A DNA stretch of 64,000 bases from NCBI RefSeq assembly GCF_003344045.1, contig NZ_QFWX01000002.1, forward strand, positions 93,269 to 157,268, given 5' to 3'. Positions 1-9,698 of this stretch are shown here, piece by piece. Each line of letters starts with the position of its first letter. Within the stretch, counting starts at the first letter, position 1. The notes below the pieces were generated by a model. It was given only the letters and a program-made list of their open reading frames with translations, had not been told where the DNA came from and ran no database searches. This DNA is from Marinobacter vulgaris (GTDB lineage: Bacteria > Pseudomonadota > Gammaproteobacteria > Pseudomonadales > Oleiphilaceae). The translations under genes were made by a program, and so were the position numbers.

Positions 1-58
1 CCATGATCAGAACGATCAGTGCTGAGACGGTCGTAATAAAAAGATTTCGAATCGTCAC
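1..58 (-). CDS. Start of a probable chemoreceptor or other membrane sensor (partial)
   Basis: Only the first 19 codons lie in the window; the gene runs off the left edge. A GTG start at 58 is preceded on the minus strand by GGGAG at a usable distance. The peptide begins MTIRNLFITTVSALIVLIM, a short basic N-terminus followed by a hydrophobic stretch, as in the first membrane helix of methyl-accepting chemotaxis proteins. The neighbouring signalling genes on the same strand fit that reading, but so few residues cannot prove the family. Confidence 0.4.
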   Translation of the reverse strand, partial: MTIRNLFITTVSALIVLIM

Positions 59-311
59 ATTGACTCCCGGGAAGCCTGGTTATTGGGTGGCGGTTTTAAA
101 GATCTGGGGCTGGCCTCATTCATTAACTACGGATGCTTATAAAGTTATCGGCAAAGATGCCTGCAACTGAAGCAGTTGGGAGAAATAAACTTGCGCCCAG
201 AGCAGGACCAAAGATCGTCTTTGCCGTTGCGGGGCGGGGATAAGCGTGGGGGTAATCAGTTCCGGGATATTGCACGCAGCCTGGCAGGCATCGGCGGCGC
301 CATTGCTGAGC
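59..311. other. Intergenic region, nothing recognised
   Basis: This gap separates the partial gene at the left edge from the end of the GGDEF-like gene at 312. Short open frames cross it in several phases, but none has a convincing ribosome site or recognisable protein. It probably holds the 3' region of the GGDEF-like gene and the promoter of the partial gene, both on minus. Confidence 0.4.
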
Positions 312-1553
312 CTAGGTGGGCTGCAAGCCACTCGACAGCCAGGGCTCATGGCGTTGAATCTGCCGGCTTTTAGGCTCCCTGGCGGCACACATGGCCTGAT
401 CAGCATTACGGATCAGTTCATCGACACTCCTGCCGGCGTCGGGGAAAACGGTCAGGCCGATGCTGGGAAGAATGGGCAGCGCCTGGCAACCAGCGTCAAA
501 TGGCTGTTCGAGAGCGGCCAGAAGTGCCTTGGCGGCCTCCCCTGCACCATCCCTGCCAGCTCCCTTGAGGATCAGGGAGAATTCCTCTTTGCCGACACGG
601 GCCACGGTATCCATAGCCCGGACCTTGGTGCTTATTCGTTCGACCACTTGCGCCAGAAGCCGATCAACGCCCTGATTGCCGAGCTGGTCACGGAACCGGC
701 TGAAGCAATCGACGCCGATGAACAGCAGCGCAAATGAGCTGCCCTCTCGCTCTGCCTCCAACAGGGTCTGCTCCAGCCGGTCAATAAACAGTCGCCGATT
801 GGGCAGGCCGGTGAGAGCATCAAAATTGGCGCTTCTCCAGACCTGATAGTCAGTCTGCTTGCGCTCAGTGGCGTCCCGCGACGTTTTGACGACAGCTTCA
901 ACTTCGTTGTGACCATTAAAAACCGGGATAAACTGGCAGTCAAAATCAAAGGGGACGTTGTGATGAAACGCCCTGTGTTGAGCCTGACCGGTGGTAACCG
1001 TTGTGGTGATCGCCCCGACCAGCTCGGTAGCCAGATCGAGAACCAGCTCAAGTGGCGTTTTAACAGCAGCGTCCCGCTGCGGCATATTGACCAGATCGGC
1101 TATCGCTGCATCAATCACCATGTGCCGGCCACCCCGATCGACTATGGCGGGTGGATCCGAGAAAGCCTTCAGCATTGTTTCGATCAGGTCTGTTTCCCGG
1201 TCTTTGCGGACTGAAAAAGCAGATAGCGAATTGGCAATCAAGTGATCGATGGTCTCGTTGAACTCCACCAGCTCATCAATGTCTTTTGCCGTGAAGCCAC
1301 GCCGCTCCTCACCCCAGGCTTTGGTAACCCGAGACCGCAGGGACCTGAGTTCCTGTATCACCTGAAGCATGGACGGGCCCTGGCCAAATTGATCCATACA
1401 GGTGCCGTCACTGCCCGGGAAGGCAGCGAGACCCTGGGAGATCGACTCCAGCATCAGGCGGGCATGCCCCCTCGGGGCTATTTCCAGGGATATCTCTTCC
1501 CAGTTTTCGAGCAGCTGTTCCGTTTCCGCCTCGATAAATTGGGCCAGCTTCAT
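312..1553 (-). CDS. Diguanylate-cyclase-like protein with degenerate GGDEF motif
   Basis: A 413-aa soluble protein when started at the ATG at 1553, which has GGAGGAGG just upstream; the frame extends further upstream to 1631 but without such a site. Residues about 5-115 are helical and resemble the RsbRD-type N-terminal sensor domain; about 124-230 resemble a PAS fold ending in the usual RDATERK linker; about 240-400 form a GGDEF domain with the DALTGLPNRRLF entry motif. The active-site loop reads VGKEEF instead of GGDEF, so the second glycine is lysine, and the upstream metal loop reads FIGVDCFSRF. Family knowledge suggests such changes weaken or abolish cyclase activity, so a GTP- or c-di-GMP-sensing or partner-binding role is possible. 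No membrane segment is visible. Confidence 0.85.
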   Translation of the reverse strand: MKLAQFIEAETEQLLENWEEISLEIAPRGHARLMLESISQGLAAFPGSDGTCMDQFGQGPSMLQVIQELRSLRSRVTKAWGEERRGFTAKDIDELVEFNETIDHLIANSLSAFSVRKDRETDLIETMLKAFSDPPAIVDRGGRHMVIDAAIADLVNMPQRDAAVKTPLELVLDLATELVGAITTTVTTGQAQHRAFHHNVPFDFDCQFIPVFNGHNEVEAVVKTSRDATERKQTDYQVWRSANFDALTGLPNRRLFIDRLEQTLLEAEREGSSFALLFIGVDCFSRFRDQLGNQGVDRLLAQVVERISTKVRAMDTVARVGKEEFSLILKGAGRDGAGEAAKALLAALEQPFDAGCQALPILPSIGLTVFPDAGRSVDELIRNADQAMCAAREPKSRQIQRHEPWLSSGLQPT

Positions 1554-1802
1554 GGCCAGATGCCTCCTCCACGAGAGTTTTAGCTGACAATGTGGTTCCC
1601 AGGCCATCAGTTCGGGTCCACGTATTTGCATCAGCAGGTACCTGCTGTTGGCACGCTATCAGAGACAGCCGACTGCAGTATGTGCGGTAACAGACTGACG
1701 GAGACTTTCTATGGGGGCACGGGGAGAAACGCCAACTAGGTTCAGGCGATTCCAAGGAGCAGTAAATCGCAGAACTGCCAACCTACCTCGAATTTTTCAT
1801 TC

Positions 1803-4283
1803 TTACGGGGCAGTGAAACGTTGCTCAAAAACTTCTTGGGATTCTGGCTTTCCAAATAAAAAACCCTGAAAAGATTCACACCCCACCGACACCAACAACG
1901 CCTGCTGCTCCTGCTCTTCCACCCCTTCGGCAATTACATCGATACCCAGCGTCGCAGCCAGCGCAATGATAGTAACGATTATCGCTTTATCATCGTGATC
2001 GACCAGCACGTCTCTTACAAAACACCGGTCAATTTTCAACTGTTTTATCGGCAAACGCTTGAGGTAAGTAAGAGAAGAATATCCCGTGCCAAAATCGTCC
2101 AATGAGAAGGTAATACCAAGCTTCCTCAACTCAAGCATTTTTAACGAGACTGACTCAATGTCCCTCGCCAAAGTACTTTCAGTAATTTCTAGCTTAAGGA
2201 GCTCTGGATTTGCACCTGAGCTTGAGAGAATGCTGGCAATTCTGGCTGTAAAATCTGCCTCTTCAAACTGTCTGGCACTGATATTAACGGCCAAAGTGAG
2301 TTTTCGTGCAAACTCACATCCTGACCAAGCCACCAGCTGTGTGCAAGCCATGGCGAACACCTGATAGCCCATCGGTACTATCAGGCCAGACGACTCCGCG
2401 ACTCCAATAAAAGCGGCAGGTGCCAATAAACCTCTTTCAGGGTGATTCCAGCGTATCAGCACCTCTGCCCCGATCAGACCGCCTTGGGCGTCAACCTGAG
2501 CCTGGTAAAAAGGTTCCAGTTGATTATTCTCCAGCGCAATTCGCAGCTCATTCTCTGTTTGATGCATGGAAATCAGATCAGACTGCATGACTGGGTCAAA
2601 AAAAAGAAACTGGTCCTTGCCCGCTGACTTGGCACTGTACATTGCCATGTCAGCCTGACGCATTAATTCACTTGCGGTTATGGAAGTGCCTGAAAACAAA
2701 ACAATACCAAGACTGCAACTTACATTCTGCTGAAATTCCAGATTTCCGAAAGGGTGAGCCAACCTGTCCAGAATGCGTTTGGCAACGGTCTCGGTATTAC
2801 GTGCAGCCGTTATCCTCTCGACCGCCAAATCCGCCAGGATCACGACAAACTCATCCCCACCCAAACGCGCAACCGTATCGTTTTCATACACGGAATTTTT
2901 TAACGTCAGGCTGGTTCTCACCAGCAATTGATCACCCATGCCGTGCCCGAGAACGTCATTAATGACTTTAAAGTTATCTATGTCCAGAAATAACAATGCA
3001 GACTGCTTTCCGGAGCGCTCTGTGCTGGCCATACAATGCTCAAGCCGATCTTCGAGCAACCGTCGATTGGCCAACCCGGTTAGAGAGTCCGAGAAAGCCA
3101 ACTGCTCGATGCGCTTTTCATTGGATCTTCTGACTGTCACATCCCGCATCACGCCAATATAGAGCGGTGCATCATCCTTCATGGTTTCGGTAACAGAAAG
3201 CTCTAACGGAAAGACAGACCCGTCTCTGCGTTTGCCGGATAACTCACGGCTTTTGCCAATGATCCCGCTTTGGCCAGTTTTCTGGTAACTCCAAAGGTAT
3301 CGATCGTGATGCGCCGCATACTCGTTTGGCATCAGGCAGGAGACATTGCAGCCTTCAAGCTCGCCCACCGTATATTGGAACATGACTTCCGCAGCACGGT
3401 TGAACGATAGAATACGCCCCGCTTCATCAATCGTTATCACGCCATCGTGCATGGTCTCGATGATGGAATGGAACAGATTGTTCTTTTCATGCAGAAGCCG
3501 GTTGATGTGCCGCTGCTCGGTGATATCCGTCTGGAGTGCCAAATACCCCTGAAGCTGGCCGTATTCATCCTGCAACGGCGAACAGACTATGTGTACCCAA
3601 TAGGCATAACCTGATTTGTGGTAATTAAGGATATCCGCCTGGAAGTCTTTATTCGCCTTTAAGCGCTCACGGATGTGCTGGACAGTGTCAGGATCAGTTT
3701 TTTCACCCTGCAGCAAATCACCGGGCTTAAAGCCTTTGAACTCATCCAGCGTGTAGCCGGATATCCGCGTAAAGCCTTCGTTGATCCAATCAACATAACC
3801 GTTTTTATCCGTTGTTATGACGCCATTTATGGTCTGGCTGGCGATTTTGGATAATCTCTCTATCTCGCGTCGTTGCCTCTTAACCGTTTCTCGGTTTTCG
3901 CTGTCCTGGGTGACATCCATAACAGTCGAAATGACAAAGCGGCGGCTCTCAGAAAGCACTACCTGCATCGACGTTGTGAAAAGACTGACAGTGGTGCCAT
4001 CTTTGTGAACACCTTGCCACTGAAAAGATTCTTGCTCACTGTCGGTCGTAACTTCCCTCAACTTTTCATCGGCATCTGTACGAGTTTCAGGGGTCGTTAA
4101 TATGGTTATCGACTGTTTTAATAGCTGCTCGCGGCGATAACCGAAAATCCGGCAAAACGCATTGTTCACCATCAAGAGACTGCCGTTATTTCCAGTCACA
4201 AAGATGCCCATGACCGCGCTCTGATAAACCGCACGTAAAAACGTCAATTCATCACTGACCACGTCAGGTAGACTTTGATCCAT
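1803..4283 (-). CDS. Triple-PAS GGDEF-EAL cyclic-di-GMP enzyme
   Basis: A cytoplasmic protein of about 826 aa. Three PAS domains come first (roughly residues 10-125, 140-255 and 265-385), each ending in a typical D-V/I-T linker. An intact GGDEF domain follows (RLGGDEFVVIL) and then an EAL domain. The EAL signature reads EVLIRW, and DDFGTGYSSL, KIDRCFV and IAEGVEE are present, so both cyclase and phosphodiesterase sites look usable. The start is uncertain: ATG at 4283 follows GAGG at 11 nt, while a GTG at 4328 would add 15 residues with a weaker site. The PAS2 text PGDLLQGEKTDPDTV resembles the redox/oxygen-type PAS domains found in Aer-like and BdlA-like proteins, but the ligand cannot be read from the sequence. 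Confidence 0.92.
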   Translation of the reverse strand: MDQSLPDVVSDELTFLRAVYQSAVMGIFVTGNNGSLLMVNNAFCRIFGYRREQLLKQSITILTTPETRTDADEKLREVTTDSEQESFQWQGVHKDGTTVSLFTTSMQVVLSESRRFVISTVMDVTQDSENRETVKRQRREIERLSKIASQTINGVITTDKNGYVDWINEGFTRISGYTLDEFKGFKPGDLLQGEKTDPDTVQHIRERLKANKDFQADILNYHKSGYAYWVHIVCSPLQDEYGQLQGYLALQTDITEQRHINRLLHEKNNLFHSIIETMHDGVITIDEAGRILSFNRAAEVMFQYTVGELEGCNVSCLMPNEYAAHHDRYLWSYQKTGQSGIIGKSRELSGKRRDGSVFPLELSVTETMKDDAPLYIGVMRDVTVRRSNEKRIEQLAFSDSLTGLANRRLLEDRLEHCMASTERSGKQSALLFLDIDNFKVINDVLGHGMGDQLLVRTSLTLKNSVYENDTVARLGGDEFVVILADLAVERITAARNTETVAKRILDRLAHPFGNLEFQQNVSCSLGIVLFSGTSITASELMRQADMAMYSAKSAGKDQFLFFDPVMQSDLISMHQTENELRIALENNQLEPFYQAQVDAQGGLIGAEVLIRWNHPERGLLAPAAFIGVAESSGLIVPMGYQVFAMACTQLVAWSGCEFARKLTLAVNISARQFEEADFTARIASILSSSGANPELLKLEITESTLARDIESVSLKMLELRKLGITFSLDDFGTGYSSLTYLKRLPIKQLKIDRCFVRDVLVDHDDKAIIVTIIALAATLGIDVIAEGVEEQEQQALLVSVGCESFQGFLFGKPESQEVFEQRFTAP

Positions 4284-4570
4284 TTGACTGGTTACCTCGA
4301 AGCGCAATTCTGATTTTGACTGATGCACATATGCTCTGGGCCGCTTATAAAAAGCTCGACAAATGCGGTTCTGGCGCCGGATTGCCCGCTTCGTCGATTT
4401 ATAAAAATATTAGAACCGGAAATTATACGCTCCCAGCCTGAAATCAGTTCATTTGGGTGTCGAGCGCAGACTAGCCCAAGCTTCATTAGCCTCTTTGTTT
4501 CTCCAGAATTTCTCGGGTAGCAGGTTCCGACGAATGCGGAATCCAACAGGTATCACTTTATCAAACATAC

Positions 4571-6124
4571 CTACTTGAACCTCACCACAAGCTCATGCAG
4601 CTCCCCTGCAATCTTCTCTATTTTCTGCACGCTCAATGTGGACTGTTCTCCTTTGGCCAGGTTGTCCGAACCCAGCACCGAAATCTGCTCAACCTGTTCA
4701 TTGATCTGGTCAGAGACCTGAGCCTGCTCCTCAACGGCAGCTGCCATTTGAGTTGCCATCTCCGCGATATCACCTACAGATTCCGTAATCTGAGCAAGCG
4801 TCTGCTCCGCTTCGAGCATTCGTTCCAGCCCCTCATCAGCGGCTTTTTTGCCATCGTCAGCGACTGTCACCGAAGCCGATGAGCTGGCCATCAGCGTGTC
4901 AATAATACCGTGAATTTCCTTCGTGGAGTCTTGAGTGCGCTTTGCCAGACTCCGCACTTCGTCTGCAACCACCGCGAAACCTCTACCATGCTCTCCAGCC
5001 CTTGCTGCCTCGATAGCCGCATTTAACGCAAGCAGGTTGGTTTGGTCGGCGATGTCTTCAATAATCTTTGCGGCACCTGCAATTTTGCCACTCTCGCTTG
5101 CAAGCTCACCCACCGACTTACTGATGTTGTGCACTGTCGCCTTTAGGTTCTGGATAGATTCTCGTGTGGCAGCAACAACCGAAGCCCCCTTATCCGCGAA
5201 CTCCCTGGCCCCCTCAGCCTTTTGGGCGGTTTGCTGGACATTGGCCGAGACCTCTCCGATAGTCTGGGACATTTCATGTACCGCCGCCGCTACCTGCTCT
5301 GTCTCTGCCTGCTGTTTACGAAGGGTTTCCTGGGCTTCGTGGGTAATTTCAAGCCCCTCCATAGCTCCGGTTTTGACGCTTCCGGCTGAATCTTCGATTC
5401 GAGTAAGCACCGCATCCAGGTGGGCTTGCTGGGCAAGAACAGCTACCTTGATGCGTCCCAGTTGCACGTCGTCATCCGTGTAGCTCCGGGCCGCCAGATC
5501 ATCAGTGAATGTCTTTGCCATCAGTGCAGTTACCGAATGAATCAGCTGCCGTTTCGCCAACTGCATCCACAAGGCATAAACAATTACCCCGACAGAAAGC
5601 ACAAGCTCGGAAGCCATGGCTTGCTTGAAGTAAAAAAGAACACCCGAAACAATGAAAATCCCGATTAGAAACAGAGTGCTTGGCGCAACCCGCCTCCACC
5701 AGGGCGTTCCGGTTTTCCCCCTGCGAATTTTGGAGTAAAGCTTCTCTGCACGCTCCACATCCGCACGGTCAGGGCATGATCTGACGGATTCGTAGCCTAC
5801 AACATCACCGTTCGATGTGACTGGGGTGACATAAGCGCTAACCCAGTAAAAATCCCCGTTTTTACAGCGATTCTTGACCAGCCCCATCCACGGGCGCTTC
5901 GCTTTCAAATGGGACCACATATTATCGTAGGCTTCCGTAGGCATATCCGGGTGGCGGACAATGTTATGTGGCTGGCCCTTGAGCTCATCTATGGAAAACC
6001 CGCTGATCTCAACAAACGCCTCATTGCAATGAAGAATCCTGCCCTTCAGGTCCGTGGCCGATATGAGCTTTTGACTCTCCGGGAACACTCTCTCTTTATC
6101 GGTGACCGGTAAATTTTGACGCAT
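4571..6124 (-). CDS. Aer-like PAS chemoreceptor
   Basis: A 517-aa receptor. Residues 10-120 form a PAS domain of the Aer type ([27 protein letters not shown]), which in the family binds FAD and senses redox or oxygen on the cytoplasmic side. Two adjacent hydrophobic segments (about 148-166 and 172-188) anchor it without a periplasmic domain. The remainder is a methyl-accepting signalling domain with the conserved hairpin tip ([19 protein letters not shown], then [12 protein letters not shown]). The ATG at 6124 has GGGAG eight bases upstream. There is no C-terminal CheR/CheB-docking pentapeptide; the protein ends LVVRFK. Expected role: energy taxis through a CheA/CheW array. Confidence 0.93.
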   Translation of the reverse strand: MRQNLPVTDKERVFPESQKLISATDLKGRILHCNEAFVEISGFSIDELKGQPHNIVRHPDMPTEAYDNMWSHLKAKRPWMGLVKNRCKNGDFYWVSAYVTPVTSNGDVVGYESVRSCPDRADVERAEKLYSKIRRGKTGTPWWRRVAPSTLFLIGIFIVSGVLFYFKQAMASELVLSVGVIVYALWMQLAKRQLIHSVTALMAKTFTDDLAARSYTDDDVQLGRIKVAVLAQQAHLDAVLTRIEDSAGSVKTGAMEGLEITHEAQETLRKQQAETEQVAAAVHEMSQTIGEVSANVQQTAQKAEGAREFADKGASVVAATRESIQNLKATVHNISKSVGELASESGKIAGAAKIIEDIADQTNLLALNAAIEAARAGEHGRGFAVVADEVRSLAKRTQDSTKEIHGIIDTLMASSSASVTVADDGKKAADEGLERMLEAEQTLAQITESVGDIAEMATQMAAAVEEQAQVSDQINEQVEQISVLGSDNLAKGEQSTLSVQKIEKIAGELHELVVRFK

Positions 6125-6561
6125 GTTGCGAGCTCCCTAAACTTGCTTTGCAATAACACTATTTGCCTTGTGCAAGTATCGGCCCGGGTACGCGAATCTC
6201 CAGCATTTTTTTTGTAACAATAGGAAACTGTGCCGCCGCCTTACTAAACAGCCCGATTGACCAGCCTGCAATTTCGTCTGAATCTCATAAGCGGTGCGGG
6301 ATGGGAGCATAGATGCCATGTTATTCCGGCGAACCTGACGCGTCCGTTTCTAAAGTTTTTGCTTGCGCGCCACTCACACAGCCGCATCCGGCTCCGGGCT
6401 CACAGAATCGGGCAGCGGTCCTCAAAACCGGGCCCAGAGTAAGAACCAGAGCCCCTGCAGCGGTTTCCTCCCCGCTTTGGTTGACTCAGCCCGAAACCCT
6501 TGCGAATCTGAGACAAAAAGCGTTCAATCTCCGATTCATTGCTGTAGGACTCCAATAATAA
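6125..6561. promoter_or_regulatory. Divergent intergenic region between aer-like gene and tupB
   Basis: This 437-bp gap lies between two divergent starts, so it should carry promoters for the Aer-like receptor (minus) and the tungstate/cofactor block (plus). I see a T8 run near 6207 and a possible -35 (TTGACT at 6480) without a good -10 partner. I found no convincing ModE- or TunR-type palindrome and no real small gene; open frames in the plus direction lack ribosome sites and a recognisable product. Confidence 0.35.
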
Positions 6562-7257
6562 ATGGGCGCTTTGACAGAAGCCTTTCGACTTATTATCACG
6601 TTGGACCCGGATTTATTTGAAATTCTCTGGCTGTCCATTCGTGTCAGCCTGATCGCACTGATCATCTCTGCAGTCATCAGCTTGCCCCTGGGGACATGGC
6701 TGGCGATCACCAGGTTTCCGGGGCGGAAATTCTGCATCCTGTTGCTGAATGCCCTGATGGGTATACCCCCCGTGGTCGTGGGATTGCTGGTGTATCTGCT
6801 GCTGTCACGGTCCGGTCCGCTGGGCTGGCTGGGCCTGTTGTACACGCCTTCCGCCATGATCATCGCGCAGGTGGTGCTGATTACCCCGATTATCGCGGCC
6901 CTGTCGAATCAGGTGATTGAAAATCTCCATCAGGAGTACAGCGATACGTTTTACTCGCTGGGTGTCACAGGGCGCCGTGCGGTGGTTGCCTACCTGGTGG
7001 ATGCGCGCTATGCGCTGACCACCTGCATTCTGGCCGGCTTTGGCCGGGCCATCGCCGAGGTAGGCGCGGTCATTATCGTCGGCGGCAATATTGACCATCT
7101 CACCCGTGTCATGACCACCGCCATCGCGCTGGAAACCTCGAAGGGCAACCTGACCCTGGCCCTGAGTCTGGGCACCATACTGCTGGCGTTGTCGCTGCTG
7201 GTCAATTCACTGGTGATAGGCGTCCGTGAATACGCTGCGAAGCGCCAATATGCCTAG
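6562..7257 (+). CDS. tupB: Tungstate ABC transporter permease TupB
   Basis: A 231-aa inner-membrane permease with about five to six hydrophobic helices and the binding-protein-dependent transport loop (about 120-190), including the EVGAVIIVGGNI region typical of TupB and WtpB. It starts at ATG 6562 with AGGA upstream at a long spacing. It is followed by the ATPase gene (8-bp overlap) and then the binding protein, giving the order tupB-tupC-tupA. Its place directly ahead of fdhD, the mob genes and moeA implies that the imported oxyanion feeds the pterin cofactor of the nearby formate dehydrogenase. Tungstate is inferred from the TupA partner; molybdate cannot be excluded. Confidence 0.9.
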   Translation: MGALTEAFRLIITLDPDLFEILWLSIRVSLIALIISAVISLPLGTWLAITRFPGRKFCILLLNALMGIPPVVVGLLVYLLLSRSGPLGWLGLLYTPSAMIIAQVVLITPIIAALSNQVIENLHQEYSDTFYSLGVTGRRAVVAYLVDARYALTTCILAGFGRAIAEVGAVIIVGGNIDHLTRVMTTAIALETSKGNLTLALSLGTILLALSLLVNSLVIGVREYAAKRQYA

Positions 7258-7960
7258 TTCACTCCTGCCTATACGTATCAGCGATCTGCGGCTGATCAAA
7301 GGCGATCGCACCGTGCTGGCGGGTGTGAACCTGATGATCGATAAGCCCGGTATCACCGTGATTATGGGCCCTAACGGCGCGGGGAAAACCCTGCTGCTTC
7401 GCTGTTTGCACGGGCTGATCAAACCGGATCAGGGGCAGATTACACTTGGCCAACTTAGGGTGGCTGGCAGTCGGGATCAGCAGGCCATGGTCTTCCAGCA
7501 ACCGGTATTGCTACGCCGGACGGCCCTGCAGAACCTGGCCTTTGCGGCCCCCGAGATTGCCAAGTCCGAGCCACAACGATTGATTCAGGCGCTTGAGTCC
7601 GTTCACCTGGCTGATCGTGCCCACCAACCGGCCCGCATGCTGTCAGGTGGGGAACAGCAGCGACTGTCCCTGGCACGGGCCCTGTTGAGTGAGCCTGCGC
7701 TGTTGTTATTGGATGAGGCGACAGCGAGCCTGGACCCTGCATCGGTTCTGGTGATTGAATCCCTGGTCAAAGCTCAAAGTGCCCAGGGCACCAAGGTTAT
7801 TCTGGTCAGTCACGATCAGGGTCAGGCTCGACGTCTGGCGGATGATATCGTATTTATGTCTGATGGGCGGGTAGCCGAGCAGAGCCCGGCGGATCAGTTT
7901 TTTATCGCGCCCCAGACGCCGGTGGCTAAAGCGTATTTAGCCGGTGAAATCCTGTTTTAG
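7250..7960 (+). CDS. tupC: Tungstate ABC transporter ATP-binding protein TupC
   Basis: A 236-aa ABC ATPase with all expected motifs: Walker A GPNGAGKT, Q-loop MVFQQP, signature LSGGEQQR, Walker B ALLLLDEATASLD and the H-loop SHD. The ATG at 7250 overlaps the end of tupB by 8 bp, suggesting translational coupling; an in-frame GTG at 7226 would add eight residues. It drives uptake through TupB. It is short, with no C-terminal regulatory TOBE domain of the ModC kind, which agrees with a TupC rather than ModC assignment. Confidence 0.92.
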   Translation: MPSSLLPIRISDLRLIKGDRTVLAGVNLMIDKPGITVIMGPNGAGKTLLLRCLHGLIKPDQGQITLGQLRVAGSRDQQAMVFQQPVLLRRTALQNLAFAAPEIAKSEPQRLIQALESVHLADRAHQPARMLSGGEQQRLSLARALLSEPALLLLDEATASLDPASVLVIESLVKAQSAQGTKVILVSHDQGQARRLADDIVFMSDGRVAEQSPADQFFIAPQTPVAKAYLAGEILF

Positions 7961-7970
7961 AGGCCAGCCC

Positions 7971-8768
7971 ATGAAACGCCTTGTTATCTTTCTAGCGTTA
8001 GCTTTCAGTGCTCACACCGGGGCAGATACCATCATCGCCCAGTCCACCACCTCAACCCAGAACAGTGGCCTGTATGACTATCTGTTGCCGATGGTGAAAG
8101 AAGATACCGGTGTGCAGGTCAACGTCGTTGCCGTGGGTACGGGACAGGCCATCAAGAACGCCATGCGCTGTGATGGCGATGTGCTCCTGGTTCACGCCAG
8201 GCCCGCCGAGGAAAAGTTTGTCGCTGACGGCTATGGCGAGTACCGCCGCGACCTGATGTATAACGACTTTGTCATCATTGGCCCGAAGGCCGATCCGGCG
8301 AGGGTGGCAGGAGCCGGGGACGTCAGGGAAGCACTGCAGCGAATCCAGCAGGCCGGCGCCAAATTTGCCTCACGGGGTGATGATTCGGGGACCCACAAGA
8401 AAGAACGCTCATTGTGGCAGGCGGCCGCTATCGACCCTGACTCCGGGTCCGGCCAGTGGTACCTTGAAACCGGCAGCGGTATGGGCGCAACCCTCAATAC
8501 CGGAGTAAGCCTCGGCGCCTACGTGTTGACCGACAGGGCCACCTGGATCGCATTTGCCAACAAACAGGACGCAGTCATAGCATTCGAGGGGGATGAGAAC
8601 TTGTTCAACCAGTACGGGGTGATTCCCGTCAGTGCGGACAGGTGCCCCAACGTGAATCGTGAGGCGGCAGAGACCTTTACCCAGTGGTTGCTATCCGAGA
8701 CCGGCCAGGCCGCCATTGGTGCCTACCAGGTTGAAGGTGAACCACTGTTTTTTCCGAATGCCAACTAG
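7971..8768 (+). CDS. tupA: Periplasmic tungstate-binding protein TupA
   Basis: A 265-aa secreted protein. Residues 1-18 are a signal peptide (MKRLVIFLALAFSAHTGA). The mature start carries the TTSTQNSG motif, the family's oxyanion-binding loop (TTTS-x-DSG type), and later RGDDSGTHKKE and GSGMGATL, the two further TupA/WtpA signature segments. Start chosen at ATG 7971, with GAGG upstream, 10 bp after tupC. Characterised TupA proteins bind tungstate far more tightly than molybdate; the same preference is inferred here. This is the best single hint that the downstream formate dehydrogenase uses tungsten. Confidence 0.93.
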   Translation: MKRLVIFLALAFSAHTGADTIIAQSTTSTQNSGLYDYLLPMVKEDTGVQVNVVAVGTGQAIKNAMRCDGDVLLVHARPAEEKFVADGYGEYRRDLMYNDFVIIGPKADPARVAGAGDVREALQRIQQAGAKFASRGDDSGTHKKERSLWQAAAIDPDSGSGQWYLETGSGMGATLNTGVSLGAYVLTDRATWIAFANKQDAVIAFEGDENLFNQYGVIPVSADRCPNVNREAAETFTQWLLSETGQAAIGAYQVEGEPLFFPNAN

Positions 8769-8819
8769 GCTACCCGTTCTGAAATTCCTTTATTCTCCAG
8801 ACAGGTTCTAACAACAATC

Positions 8820-9686
8820 ATGATCGCACCCCTGCTACCCAACCCGACCGACCCCCGGTTATCCCGCACTGTTGAGGGCGTTGATGAAAACGGTCAATCC
8901 AAGTCGATCAGCGTGATCGAAGAACGCCCACTGACCATTTACCTGAACAGCCAGGAGATCGTCACGGCCATGACCATAGGCGATCACCCGGAATATCTGG
9001 CACTCGGCTTTCTCCTGAATCAGGGCATGTTGCGTGACACCGACAGGGTCACCGGGATTGATTTCGACGAAGAGCTGGAAGTCGCCGTGGTGCGCACCGC
9101 CGGCGTCACTGATGTGGAAGACAAGCTGGAAAAGAAAACACGTACCTCCGGATGCGCCGTGGGGACGGTGTTTGGTGACATGATGGCCGGGCTCGACGGA
9201 CTGCAGTTGCCGGATACACCGGTACACACCAGTACTTTCTATGACCTTTCTTACCAGATTAACCACACCCCCAGCCTGTACATGGAAACCGGCGCCATTC
9301 ATGGTACGGCTCTGTGTCAGGGCCTCGAGGTGCTGGCCTATATGGAAGATGTCGGGCGCCATAACGCGGTCGACAAGATCGCAGGCTGGATGCACCTAAA
9401 TGATATCCCGGCGGCCGATAAAGTCCTTTACACCACTGGCCGTCTGACTTCCGAAATGGTGATCAAGACGGCCCTGATGGGCATTCCGACGCTGATCAGC
9501 CGGTCGGGGTTTACGGCCTGGGGCGTCGATATTGCGCAGCAGGTAGGGTTGACGCTGATCGGGCGGATGCGGGGCAAGAAATTCACCTGCCTCAGCGGGC
9601 AGCACCGCCTGGTGTTCGATCAGGACCTGTCGCAGGTTCCGGATGACGACAAGAAAATGCGGCGCAAGGGCGCCCAGCATGATTGA
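8820..9686 (+). CDS. fdhD: FdhD formate dehydrogenase sulfurtransferase (single-Cys variant)
   Basis: A 288-aa protein of the FdhD family, which delivers sulfur from a cysteine desulfurase to the bis-MGD cofactor of formate dehydrogenase. Family landmarks are ERPLTIYLN near the N-terminus, the DVGRHNAVDKIAG motif around 180, TGRLTSEM, and SRSGFT. The segment that usually carries the Cys-x-x-Cys pair (two cysteines in E. coli FdhD) here reads RTSGCAVGT with a lone Cys112. A one-cysteine persulfide relay is therefore likely. It begins 51 bp after tupA and is followed 12 bp later by mobA. Confidence 0.93.
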   Translation: MIAPLLPNPTDPRLSRTVEGVDENGQSKSISVIEERPLTIYLNSQEIVTAMTIGDHPEYLALGFLLNQGMLRDTDRVTGIDFDEELEVAVVRTAGVTDVEDKLEKKTRTSGCAVGTVFGDMMAGLDGLQLPDTPVHTSTFYDLSYQINHTPSLYMETGAIHGTALCQGLEVLAYMEDVGRHNAVDKIAGWMHLNDIPAADKVLYTTGRLTSEMVIKTALMGIPTLISRSGFTAWGVDIAQQVGLTLIGRMRGKKFTCLSGQHRLVFDQDLSQVPDDDKKMRRKGAQHD

Positions 9687-9698
9687 CGGAGACAGAGC

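Noticed and set aside
4292..4546. 84-aa minus-strand frame in the gap before the Aer-like gene
   Set aside because: No recognisable family and overlap with the start of the GGDEF-EAL gene; GC is low but evidence for coding is weak.
6257..6558. Small plus-strand frames before tupB
   Set aside because: Overlapping frames without ribosome sites or recognisable products; more likely promoter region.
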